Source: DASYTH01 sp035762905 (lineage in GTDB: Bacteria > Actinomycetota > Actinomycetes > Mycobacteriales > Pseudonocardiaceae). Taken from it: a stretch of 64,000 nucleotides of DNA. Shown here in pieces: positions 54,534 to 62,410 of the stretch. The translations under genes were made by a program, and so were the position numbers. The notes beneath the pieces were generated by a model, which ran no database searches, was not told the origin of the DNA, and was given only the letters and a program-made list of their open reading frames with translations. The stretch spans positions 77,916 to 141,915 of the forward strand of contig NZ_DASUCC010000130.1 of assembly GCF_035762905.1 (NCBI RefSeq). The letters are read 5' to 3'. Within the stretch, counting starts at the first letter, position 1; each line of letters opens with the position of its first letter.

Positions 54534-57323
54534 ATGGCAGCAACACTGGGCGACATGGTGGCTACCAACGGCGTGACGTCATCGGTGCCGGCCGTCCTGC
54601 GTGGCCGCGAGAAGGAACTCGCGACCCTGCACGACGCGCTGACCAGAGCCCGGAACGGCTACGGCACCGCGCTGGTGGTGCTGGCCGAGTCCGGCATGGG
54701 GAAGACCACGCTGCTCGACGCGTTACGACCGGTGACCACCGACTTCCTGACCCTCGAGACCGCCGGGATCGCCACCGAGGCGGCGCTGCCGCTGTCCGGC
54801 CTGCACCGGCTGCTCCAACCGCTGGCCGACCGGGTGCGCATGCTGCCCGGCAGCTACGCCCGCACGCTGGTGCCGGTGATCGCCGAGGGTGCCGTCCCCA
54901 GCGAGGACACCTTCGCGCTGCACGCCGCGGTGCACCGGTTGCTCGCCGACACGGCGGGCGCCATTCCGCTGCTGTGCCGGGCCGACGACGTGCACCGGAT
55001 GGACCGGCTGTCGGTGGACGCGCTGACCTTCGCCGCACGACGACTCGCCGGCGACCCGGTCGTGGTGCTGTTCACCTCCCGGGTCGACGACGGCGACCTG
55101 CTGTCCGGGATTCCCCGGCTGCCGCTGTCCCCGCTGAACCTCATGGCCAGCCAGCAGGTGCTGCTCGACCGGTTGGACCACGGGCTGCCCGGCGGCCTGG
55201 TGGAGGATCTGGTCGAGCTGGCCTCCGGCAACCCGCTCGCCCTTGTCGAACTGGCCGACGCGCTCACCGTCGAGCAGCTCTCCGGCGAGGTGCCCGGCCC
55301 GGACGCGCTGCCGTCGCACAGCCGGATGCGCGGGCTGCTGCGCCGCCGGTTCCTGCGGCTCTCGCCGGACGCCCGCCGGCTCACCACCATGGCCGTGGTG
55401 GACGACCAGCTGGACACCGACACCGTGGTGCGCACGGCCACCGATGCCGGTATCGACCTGTCCGCGTTGGAGGAGGCCGCGTCCTCCGGGCTGATCCGGC
55501 TGGACAGCGAGCGGGTCGAGGTGCCCAGCCCGCTGATCCGGTCCACGCTCTACGCCGACGTTCCGCTGGCCGAGCGGCAGGCCGCGCACCGGCTGCTCGC
55601 CGGGGTGCTGCACCCCGAGCAGGACCGGCTGCGCTGGACCTGGCAGCGGGTCGCGCTGGCCGAGGCGCCACGGCACCAGCTCGCCGACGAGCTGGACGCG
55701 GCCGCCGCGGCGGCCAGGGAGACCGGTGACTACGCCGCCTCCGCTCGGGCCTACCAGCGGGCCGCGGCGCTGACCGCGCAGCCGGATGCCAAGGCGCTGC
55801 GACTGATCGCGGCCGCCACCGACTCCTCGTTCGCCGGCCGCAGCCGGCACGCCAGGGCCCTGTTACGCCAGGCGGTGCCGTTCACCACCACGTCGCCGGA
55901 GCTGCGTGGGCTGGCCGACCTGCTGCAGGGCGAGATCGAGCTGCGCGACGGCATGCCGGCCATCGCCAACGAGGTGCTGCTCACCGCGGCCACCGAGCTG
56001 ATCGACTCGAACCGCACGCTGGCCATCACGGCGCTCATGCTTGCCGGCGACGCCAGCTGCCTGACCGGCAACTACCAGCACTACGTGGAGGTCGCCGAGC
56101 GGGCCGCGCGGCTGCGCCGGCCGGACGAGCCGCCGAGCACCGGGCAGATGTTCGACCACTTCGAGGGCATGACCGCCACCTACGCCGGCCGGCACGCCGA
56201 GGCGGTGGCCCCGCTGCGCCGGGTGATCGCCGCGGCCGAGACCACCAACCATCCCATGTCGACGATCTGGGCCAGCGAGGCCGCCTACACCTTGGGCGAC
56301 GCCGTGCTGGCCCAGGAACTGGCCACCAAGGCGGTCAGCACCGCCCGAGCGCACGGTTTCGCCGTGCTGCTGCCGTGGGCCATGGTCTACCTGTCGATGT
56401 CGGCGATGCTGCACGACCGGCACATCACCGCGATGACCAGTTCCCTGGACGGCATGCGGGTGGCCGCCGCCATCGGTCAGCAGAACTGCGTGGTCGACCA
56501 CCTGACCATCCTGGCGCTCCTCGCCGCCCTGCTCGGCGACCGGGAAACCGCCCTGCTCCGCCTGGAATCCGCCGCCGCCGGCACCCGGGCGCGTGGTCTC
56601 GGCCGGCCAAGCGCGCTCAGCTCGTGGGCCGTCGCCTGCGTCGACCTCGCCGACGACCGCCCCGCCGACGCCCTCGACCGGCTGCGCCTGATGGCCGCCG
56701 GCACCGGCTACGTCCACCCCGCCATCCGCGCCATGGCCGCCCCGCACTTCGTCGAGGCCGCCGTCCGCTGCGGCGAAGGCGAAAAGGCCGAGCACGCCCT
56801 GGAAATCTTCGACCAGTGGGCCAACTCCACCGGCAGCACGCCCCGCCTGGCCCAGTCCCACCGCTGCCACGCGCTGCTCGCCGGCAACGGCGCCCACGCC
56901 GAAGAACACTTCCGCGAAGCCATCCGGCTGCACCGCGCCAGCAACACCGCCTTCGAACTGGCCAAGACCGAACTCTTCTTCGCCCACCAACTCCGCCGCT
57001 CCCGCAAACCCCGCGCCGCCCGCGAACACCTCCGCGACGCCCTGAAGATCTTCCAGCAGTACGACGCCGAACTCTGGGCCGAGCGCACCCGCTCCGAACT
57101 GCGCGCCGCCGGTGAGACCGTGGCCGCCAACCGCCCCCGCACCGCCGCCCAACTGACCCCCCAACAAGAACAGATCGCCGCCCTGGTCGCCGAAGGCGCC
57201 ACCAACCGCGAAATCGCCGCCCAACTCGTCGTCAGCCCCCGCACGGTGGACCACCACCTGCGCAACATCTTCACCAAACTCGGCGTCCGCTCCCGGGTCG
57301 AGCTCACCGCCCTGTTCCGCTGA
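54534..57323 (+). CDS. LuxR-type STAND (LAL) transcriptional regulator
   Basis: A 929-residue large ATP-binding LuxR regulator. Walker A 'AESGMGKT' at 51-58 (Ala in place of the first Gly), Walker B region 'PLLCRADDVHRMDRLSVDAL', then TPR-like helices, and a C-terminal LuxR HTH 'LTPQQEQIAALVAEGATNRE' to 'TVDHHLRNIFTKLGVRS'. Effector unknown; location next to the divergent ABC operon suggests it may control it. A 12-nt dyad GGCGA-AA-TCGCC lies in the shared gap. ATG 54534 or 54555. Codon choice shifts to C-ending triplets in the last 800 nt. Confidence 0.9.
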   Translation: MAATLGDMVATNGVTSSVPAVLRGREKELATLHDALTRARNGYGTALVVLAESGMGKTTLLDALRPVTTDFLTLETAGIATEAALPLSGLHRLLQPLADRVRMLPGSYARTLVPVIAEGAVPSEDTFALHAAVHRLLADTAGAIPLLCRADDVHRMDRLSVDALTFAARRLAGDPVVVLFTSRVDDGDLLSGIPRLPLSPLNLMASQQVLLDRLDHGLPGGLVEDLVELASGNPLALVELADALTVEQLSGEVPGPDALPSHSRMRGLLRRRFLRLSPDARRLTTMAVVDDQLDTDTVVRTATDAGIDLSALEEAASSGLIRLDSERVEVPSPLIRSTLYADVPLAERQAAHRLLAGVLHPEQDRLRWTWQRVALAEAPRHQLADELDAAAAAARETGDYAASARAYQRAAALTAQPDAKALRLIAAATDSSFAGRSRHARALLRQAVPFTTTSPELRGLADLLQGEIELRDGMPAIANEVLLTAATELIDSNRTLAITALMLAGDASCLTGNYQHYVEVAERAARLRRPDEPPSTGQMFDHFEGMTATYAGRHAEAVAPLRRVIAAAETTNHPMSTIWASEAAYTLGDAVLAQELATKAVSTARAHGFAVLLPWAMVYLSMSAMLHDRHITAMTSSLDGMRVAAAIGQQNCVVDHLTILALLAALLGDRETALLRLESAAAGTRARGLGRPSALSSWAVACVDLADDRPADALDRLRLMAAGTGYVHPAIRAMAAPHFVEAAVRCGEGEKAEHALEIFDQWANSTGSTPRLAQSHRCHALLAGNGAHAEEHFREAIRLHRASNTAFELAKTELFFAHQLRRSRKPRAAREHLRDALKIFQQYDAELWAERTRSELRAAGETVAANRPRTAAQLTPQQEQIAALVAEGATNREIAAQLVVSPRTVDHHLRNIFTKLGVRSRVELTALFR

Positions 57324-57343
57324 CCCCGGTAGGGTCACCCGCC

Positions 57344-58015
57344 GTGCCCGTGATCCGAGCCGTGTTCTTCGATGTGGGCGAATGCCTGGTGGACGAGACC
57401 GCCGAGTGGGGTCGCTGGGCGGACTGGCTGGGCGTGCCCCGGCACACGTTCTCGGCGGTGTTCGGCGCCATGATCGCCCGCGGCCGGCACTTCCGGGAGA
57501 CGTTCCAGGTCTTGCGGCCCGGCTTCGACCTGGAAGAGGCACGCGCACCCCGGGCGGCGGCCGGCCGGCCCCACCACATCGGCGAGTCCGACCTCTACCC
57601 CGACGCCCGCCCCTGCCTCGTCGCGCTGCGCGCCCTCGGCCTCCGGGTGGGCATCGCCGCCAACCAGCCCGCCCGCACCGAACAACTCCTCGAGGCGCTC
57701 CAACTCCCGGTCGACATCATCGCCACCTCCGCAGGCTGGGGCGTGGCCAAGCCCGCGCCCGAGTTCTTCACCCGGGTCGCCGAGGTCGCCGCCCTCCCAC
57801 CCGCCGCGATCCTGTACGTGGGTGACCGCCTGGACAACGACATCCTTCCCGCGCACCGGGCGGGGATGGCCACGGCGTTCATTCCGCGCGGACCCTGGGG
57901 TCACCTCCTGCGCGATCCGGCGATCGAGGAACTGGCGCTGTTCCGCCTGACCACCCTGACCGAGCTGCCGGATCTGGTCGCCCGGCACAACGCGGGTTAC
58001 CCCGGTCAGGGTTGA
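57344..58015 (+). CDS. HAD-family hydrolase
   Basis: A 223-residue HAD phosphatase-like enzyme. Motif I 'FFDVGECLVDE' keeps the nucleophile Asp but has Gly at the acid/base position, as in the YihX/epoxide-hydrolase-like subgroup; motif II Asn/Ser region 'VGIAANQPAR', motif III Lys in 'VAKPAPEFF', motif IV 'YVGDRLDNDILPA'. Substrate not predictable. GTG 57344 lies 20 nt after the LuxR gene, so probably read through from it. Confidence 0.88.
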   Translation: MPVIRAVFFDVGECLVDETAEWGRWADWLGVPRHTFSAVFGAMIARGRHFRETFQVLRPGFDLEEARAPRAAAGRPHHIGESDLYPDARPCLVALRALGLRVGIAANQPARTEQLLEALQLPVDIIATSAGWGVAKPAPEFFTRVAEVAALPPAAILYVGDRLDNDILPAHRAGMATAFIPRGPWGHLLRDPAIEELALFRLTTLTELPDLVARHNAGYPGQG

Positions 58016-58122
58016 CCTGGCAGGTGTTCCCCGGCTGCGTCGGAACGCCGGGGTGGGCACCTTGGCGAGGCTGGGCCCGGCGTTCCGCGGCACGGCTGTG
58101 CACCGAACAGGCGGCGGCACCT

Positions 58123-58225
58123 CGGCGAGTCGCCGATTCCGATCCGGCGAGTCGCCGCCTCCGGCAACCGAACCGCCGATCCCAGCCCGGCGAGTCGCCG
58201 CCCCGGGCAACCGAATCGCCGGTCC
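58123..58225. repeat. Palindrome-bearing direct repeats
   Basis: The 13-nt palindrome CGGCGAGTCGCCG occurs three times (58123-58135, 58145-58157, 58188-58200). The second and third copies head a 43-nt imperfect direct repeat that also shares GGCAACCGAA; the first copy is truncated. They fill the 249-nt gap between the convergent HAD and DUF742 genes. They may terminate transcription or be relics of a duplicated element. Confidence 0.75.
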
Positions 58226-58264
58226 GGTTCGGCTGTTCGCTGGAACCGGCGACTGGGCCGCCTG

Positions 58265-58798
58265 CTACGGGGACCAGCTGGGGTTGCGCAGGTTGGCGAG
58301 ACCGGCGAGGACGCGTTCGAGGAGTTCCATGTCCGGGCGTTCGTCGTGGCCGAGGGGGTTGTTGTGCACCTGGATCAGGCCGAGCGTGGCCATGTCGCCG
58401 AGCAGCACGCGGACCACGCCCAACGGTAACGACAGCAGCGCGGCGACTTCGGCGACGGACTTGGAGTGGTAACAGAGGCGGATCACCGACTGGTGCTCGG
58501 TGCGCAGCGTGTTGATCGTCTCCTCGCCGCGTTCGGTGCTGGAGATCAGGGTTTCGATCTCCAGCTGGAAGTCGGTGCGGGTGCGGCCGCCGGTCCAGGC
58601 GTAGGCGCGCACGCTGGCGGCGTTCTCCTCACCGGGCAGGTCATCGGGCTGCAGCGGGTGCCGGTACACCGGCGCCGGGGCCTGCGGCGGTGCCTCGGGA
58701 CCGCGCTTTCGCGGCTTCTTGCCGGTCAGGCTCAATCCATTGAGCACGTCGGCGAAGGTCTGCTCGGCCGGCCCGACCCCGTCGTCGTAGGTGCTCAT
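58265..58798 (-). CDS. DUF742 protein (conservon component CvnC type)
   Basis: A 177-residue DUF742 protein. Pro-rich basic N-terminus, then 'SVRAYAWTGGRTRTDFQLEI' and a winged-helix-like part 'KSVAEVAALLSLPLGVVRVLLGDM' trimmed to 'VAEVAALLSLPLGVVRVLL'. In actinobacterial conservons it works with a roadblock protein, a sensor kinase and a Ras-like GTPase at the membrane. Here it is the last gene and no GTPase follows. 20 nt separate it from the roadblock gene. Confidence 0.9.
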   Translation of the reverse strand: MSTYDDGVGPAEQTFADVLNGLSLTGKKPRKRGPEAPPQAPAPVYRHPLQPDDLPGEENAASVRAYAWTGGRTRTDFQLEIETLISSTERGEETINTLRTEHQSVIRLCYHSKSVAEVAALLSLPLGVVRVLLGDMATLGLIQVHNNPLGHDERPDMELLERVLAGLANLRNPSWSP

Positions 58799-58818
58799 GG
58801 ATCACCTCACTGGCGCAC

Positions 58819-59247
58819 TCAGCCGGCCGCGAGCGCGGCCCGGAGTTGGGGAGTCAGGATCTGGCCGACCTGGTCCACGAGCACCGTCATCTCGTAGGCC
58901 ACCTGGGACACGTCGCAGTCGTTCACCGCGAGCACCGCGAGGCAGGAACCGTCCCGAACGGACGTCAGCAGCAGCACCCCGCGGTCCATCTCGATGATCG
59001 CCCGGCTCACCTCCTCGGCGCCGAGGCACTTGGCCGCGCCCTGGTTGAGGCTGACGATGCCGGCGGCGATGGCGGCCATCTGCTCGGCCCGGTCGGCTGG
59101 CAGCCGGGCCGACGCGGTGAGCAGCAGCCCGTCGACGGAAATCACGACCGCGTGGGCGACACCCGGGACCTGCTCGGCGAAGTTGTTCACCAACCAGCCG
59201 AACCGCCCGACCTGGTTGGCTCTGCCGGGCATCTGTTCCTGCGTCAC
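58819..59247 (-). CDS. Roadblock/LC7-domain protein (CvnB type)
   Basis: A 142-residue roadblock/LC7 fold: 'WLVNNFAEQVPGVAHAVVIS', 'LLLTASARLPADRAEQMAAI', 'VDLIDR'-like dimer strand replaced by 'REVSRAI' region, and 'DRGVLLLTSVRDGSCLAVLA'. Roadblock dimers regulate small GTPases such as MglA or CvnD. The start overlaps the kinase stop by 4 nt. Operon second gene. Confidence 0.9.
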   Translation of the reverse strand: MTQEQMPGRANQVGRFGWLVNNFAEQVPGVAHAVVISVDGLLLTASARLPADRAEQMAAIAAGIVSLNQGAAKCLGAEEVSRAIIEMDRGVLLLTSVRDGSCLAVLAVNDCDVSQVAYEMTVLVDQVGQILTPQLRAALAAG

Positions 59248-61700
59248 GGGTTATCCTCCGCCTTCGTGTTCTCACTGCGCCGGATCCCAGCCTGGAAGTT
59301 GCTGAGGAATCCGCGCGCTCTGGCCGCGTCGCGGGGACTCGACGACGGCGTGCTCGCTCTGCGCTCGTCGCGCGGGGCGAGCAACTGCGCCTGAGGCACC
59401 CGCTTGGGCAGCCCGTCCGGACCCCGCGCGATCGGCGCGGCCGGCCTGGGCCGGGTGTGCGGAGCGGTGGCCGGTTGACCGGCCGGCCCGCCCAGCCAGG
59501 TGAACTCGCCCGTCGCCTCGGCCGGTCGCGGCTTGGCATCCTCGACCGGCGTGCGGGCGGCGAACAGGATCGCCGCGGGCGAGCTGGCATTGGGCAGCAC
59601 CGGTAGCTGCACGAAGATCCCCTTCGACTCCAGCATGCCGAGCACGCCGGTCTGCCGGGCGCCCGCGCCGGCCGGCACCGGCTCTGCGACCGGCTCCCGG
59701 GCGAGCAGCACGGTGCGCTCACCGGGCGACCGGAACGGCGCCGGCGCCGGGGCGGGGGCGACCGCGCCGCCCTCCCTGGCCACCAGTTCGGCCGGCACCA
59801 GGAGGGACGCGCGCAACCCGCCGCCCTCATCGTGCGGGCGAGCGGACAACCGGACCCGGATGCCGTGCCGGGTGGTCAGGTTGCCGACCACGAACAGACC
59901 CATCTGCCGGGAGATCGGCACGTCGACGTCGCCGCCCGCGGCGACCCGCTGGTTGGCCTCGCGCAGCTCCGCCTCGCCCATCCCGATGCCCTGGTCCATG
60001 ATGTCGATCAGGACGACCCCGTCGTCCTCTACCCGGCTGGTGATGATCACGGCCGTGTCCGGCGGGGAGAACGTCGTGGCGTTCTCGACCAGCTCGGCGA
60101 CCGAGCGCACCAGGTCGCCGGCGGCGTAGCCGACGATCCGCACCATCGGCGCGGACCGCACCACCGCGCGCTGGTAGTACTCCACCTCGGAGACCGCGGC
60201 GCGCAGCACGTCCGGCAGGGCCATCGGCTCGGTGGCCCGGCGGCCGAGGTCCATACCGGACAGCACCATCAGGTTCTCGTTGTTGCGCCGCATCCGGGTG
60301 GCCAGATGGTCCAGTTTGAACAGGTTGGCCAGTTGGTCCGGGTCGTTCTCCTTCTGCTCCAGCTGTTCCATCAACTTCAGCTGCCGCTCGACCAGACCCT
60401 GGCTGCGCCGCGAGAGGTTCACGAAGATGTTGCGCAGGTTGCTGCGCAGCGAGGCCTCTTCGGCCGCCGAGCGCACCGCCTGGCCGTTGACCGCGTCGAA
60501 CGCGCGGGCCAACTGACCGAACTCCTCGGTGGTACGCAACGGAACCGGCTCGATCGCCGCCTCCGCGGGCTTGCCGGCGCGGATGCTGGCCACCGCGGCC
60601 GGCAGCCGGTTGTTGGCCACGTCCAGCGCGGTGCGCCGGAGCAACCCCACCGACTGCAGCATGTAGCGGCCGAGCACCAGACCGATGCCACCGGCCACCA
60701 GAACCATCGCCAGCAGCAACACCGACTGCGCGCCGGCCCGGTTGCCGATGGAGTCCTGCAGGTTGACCGACTCCCGCTGCAGTTGCGCGGCGGCGTTGCG
60801 GGCCACCCGGTCCATCAGCTCGGCCGAGATGTTGGAGGAGGAGTTCCATTCGGTGGCGCCGAACGGCATCACCACCGCGCCCTGACCGAGCGCCCGGAGC
60901 ACCAGTTCCTGCCGCTTGTTCACGTCCGGGCCGGTGACCGTCTCCTCGTAGTGCCGCCACAGGTCCTCCGGCGCCACCGCGCGGGTGTCGGCGATCCGGT
61001 CCCGCAGGCGGATGCCGGCCTCGATGAACTGGTCCCGCTCCAGCTCCATCAGCGTTCCGCGCTGCATACCGACCAGCCCGATGGCCTGCTGCACGGCCAC
61101 CTGCTCGCGGGCGGTCTGCAAGTCGTAGAGCGCCATGGACACGCCGGTCAGCTCGGTGCTGGGGAACTGGCCGACCAGGCTGCGGTCGAAGTCGAGCAGC
61201 GCGTCGATCGCCGAGCGGTAGCCCTCGAGCATGATCCAGGCGTCCGCGCCGGTGTCGACCGACTCGCGAACCGCTTGCAGCGCACCGAGGTTGGCCATCA
61301 GCTTGCGGTAGCCGTCGGCCGCGGTGGGGCCGAGCTCGGGGATCTGCGCGACCAACCGGTCCATCCGGCCGATCACACCGTCGGTTTCGACGGTCGTTTT
61401 CTTGTAGTCGTCCGATCCGCCGGGCGACATGGCGGCCAGGTTGCGTTCCTTCTGGACACTGGACAACACCGGGACAAGTTCGCCGCGCAGCGTCGCGATC
61501 CGCTCGGTGTCGGCGTAGGACTCGGCAAGCGCGACGTCGTCGCGCACGCGTAACACCCCCAGGACCAGCGCGCCGAGCACCGGCACGACCAGCACCACGC
61601 CCAACTTCACCAGCAACGGCCAGTTGCGCCACTGGGCTACCGCGGTCCACCACGATCGACCGCGGTGGAGTGCGCCCGCGGCGGGCTCGACCGAGCTCAC
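59244..61700 (-). CDS. NIT-domain sensor histidine kinase (CvnA type)
   Basis: An 818-residue membrane kinase. TM1 at about 35-53 ('LLVKLGVVLVVPVLGALVLG'), an extracellular nitrate/nitrite-sensing (NIT) domain to about 310, TM2 ('VLLLAMVLVAGGIGLVLG'), HAMP, a DHp-like region without a clear phospho-His ('FVNLSRRSQGLVERQLKLME'), and an ATPase domain with N box 'ELVENATTFSPPDT' and G box 'DQGIGMGEAEL'. A Pro/Ala-rich tail of about 170 residues follows. GTG 61700 is chosen, downstream of a good promoter. First gene of the three-gene conservon. Confidence 0.88.
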   Translation of the reverse strand: MSSVEPAAGALHRGRSWWTAVAQWRNWPLLVKLGVVLVVPVLGALVLGVLRVRDDVALAESYADTERIATLRGELVPVLSSVQKERNLAAMSPGGSDDYKKTTVETDGVIGRMDRLVAQIPELGPTAADGYRKLMANLGALQAVRESVDTGADAWIMLEGYRSAIDALLDFDRSLVGQFPSTELTGVSMALYDLQTAREQVAVQQAIGLVGMQRGTLMELERDQFIEAGIRLRDRIADTRAVAPEDLWRHYEETVTGPDVNKRQELVLRALGQGAVVMPFGATEWNSSSNISAELMDRVARNAAAQLQRESVNLQDSIGNRAGAQSVLLLAMVLVAGGIGLVLGRYMLQSVGLLRRTALDVANNRLPAAVASIRAGKPAEAAIEPVPLRTTEEFGQLARAFDAVNGQAVRSAAEEASLRSNLRNIFVNLSRRSQGLVERQLKLMEQLEQKENDPDQLANLFKLDHLATRMRRNNENLMVLSGMDLGRRATEPMALPDVLRAAVSEVEYYQRAVVRSAPMVRIVGYAAGDLVRSVAELVENATTFSPPDTAVIITSRVEDDGVVLIDIMDQGIGMGEAELREANQRVAAGGDVDVPISRQMGLFVVGNLTTRHGIRVRLSARPHDEGGGLRASLLVPAELVAREGGAVAPAPAPAPFRSPGERTVLLAREPVAEPVPAGAGARQTGVLGMLESKGIFVQLPVLPNASSPAAILFAARTPVEDAKPRPAEATGEFTWLGGPAGQPATAPHTRPRPAAPIARGPDGLPKRVPQAQLLAPRDERRASTPSSSPRDAARARGFLSNFQAGIRRSENTKAEDNP

Positions 61701-61765
61701 GGGATACGCCTCACGAGAGATCTCCTGACGACATGGCTGGGCCCCGCGACTAGAGATGTCGAGAT

Positions 61766-61795
61766 AACTTAAGGACCCATTGGCATTGTGTACAA
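61766..61795 (-). promoter_or_regulatory. Promoter of the conservon operon
   Basis: On the minus strand TTGTAC (complement at 61790-61795), 18-nt spacer, TAAGTT (complement at 61766-61771), predicting a start near 61759 and a leader of about 60 nt before GTG 61700. Confidence 0.45.
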
Positions 61796-61914
61796 GTGTT
61801 GATTTCGCCACGAATCGAATACGGTGCGTTGTCGACATCCGGACGGTCAGCGTTCGACACGCCATCGCGGTGGTCCGTGGAGGACACACCTTGGGGTCCT
61901 GGGGGTTTCCCATC

Positions 61915-61942
61915 TTGACTGGACCGGCACGATCGTTACGCT
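61915..61942 (+). promoter_or_regulatory. Promoter of DUF485-actP operon
   Basis: TTGACT (61915-61920), 16-nt spacer, TACGCT (61937-61942): the best housekeeping-type promoter in the window. Transcription would begin near 61949, about 57 nt before ATG 62006. Together with the conservon promoter this accounts for the 305-nt gap 61701-62005. Confidence 0.55.
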
Positions 61943-62005
61943 TGCGCCCGCGTCCGTCGGCCGCCTCCCCACCAGGCGCCGGGAAAATTCGCGGAAGGAC
62001 GGCCG

Positions 62006-62410
62006 ATGTCAACCGTTTCATCCTTCTCTCGCGCTCCCGAAACGGGAAACCATCCCGTATACGATCCCCGCGCCGGTCACGCTTTCGTTGACCAGGCAGG
62101 CAATCCGGACTTCGCGGCGATTCGCCGCAGCCGCGACTTCGTGCGCGTGCAACGCCGGCTGACCCGGTTCGTCGTTCCGGCCACCGTGCTGTTCCTGTGC
62201 TGGTACATGACCTACGTGCTGCTGGCCGCCTACGCCAACGACTTCATGAGCCACAAGGTGTTCGGCAGTGTCAACGTCGGCCTGCTGCTCGGCTTGTCCC
62301 AGTTCGTCAGCACCGTGGTGATCATGGTGCTGTACTCCCGGTTCGCCCGGCGGCGGATCGACCCCGAGATCGCCGCGCTGCGCGAGCGGGCGGGTGCGCG
62401 GCGGTCATGA
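62006..62410 (+). CDS. DUF485 membrane protein (acetate symporter partner)
   Basis: A 134-residue protein: a hydrophilic N-terminus of about 55 residues, then two membrane helices ('FVVPATVLFLCWYMTYVLLA' and 'GLLLGLSQFVSTVVIMVLYS'). DUF485 proteins accompany ActP-type symporters and probably assist them. ATG 62006 has GGAAGGA upstream. It overlaps actP by 4 nt. Confidence 0.92.
   Translation: MSTVSSFSRAPETGNHPVYDPRAGHAFVDQAGNPDFAAIRRSRDFVRVQRRLTRFVVPATVLFLCWYMTYVLLAAYANDFMSHKVFGSVNVGLLLGLSQFVSTVVIMVLYSRFARRRIDPEIAALRERAGARRS

Noticed and set aside
59832..61553. 573-codon plus-strand frame opposite the NIT-sensor kinase
   Set aside because: Antisense artefact; the kinase has clear N and G boxes and TM helices.
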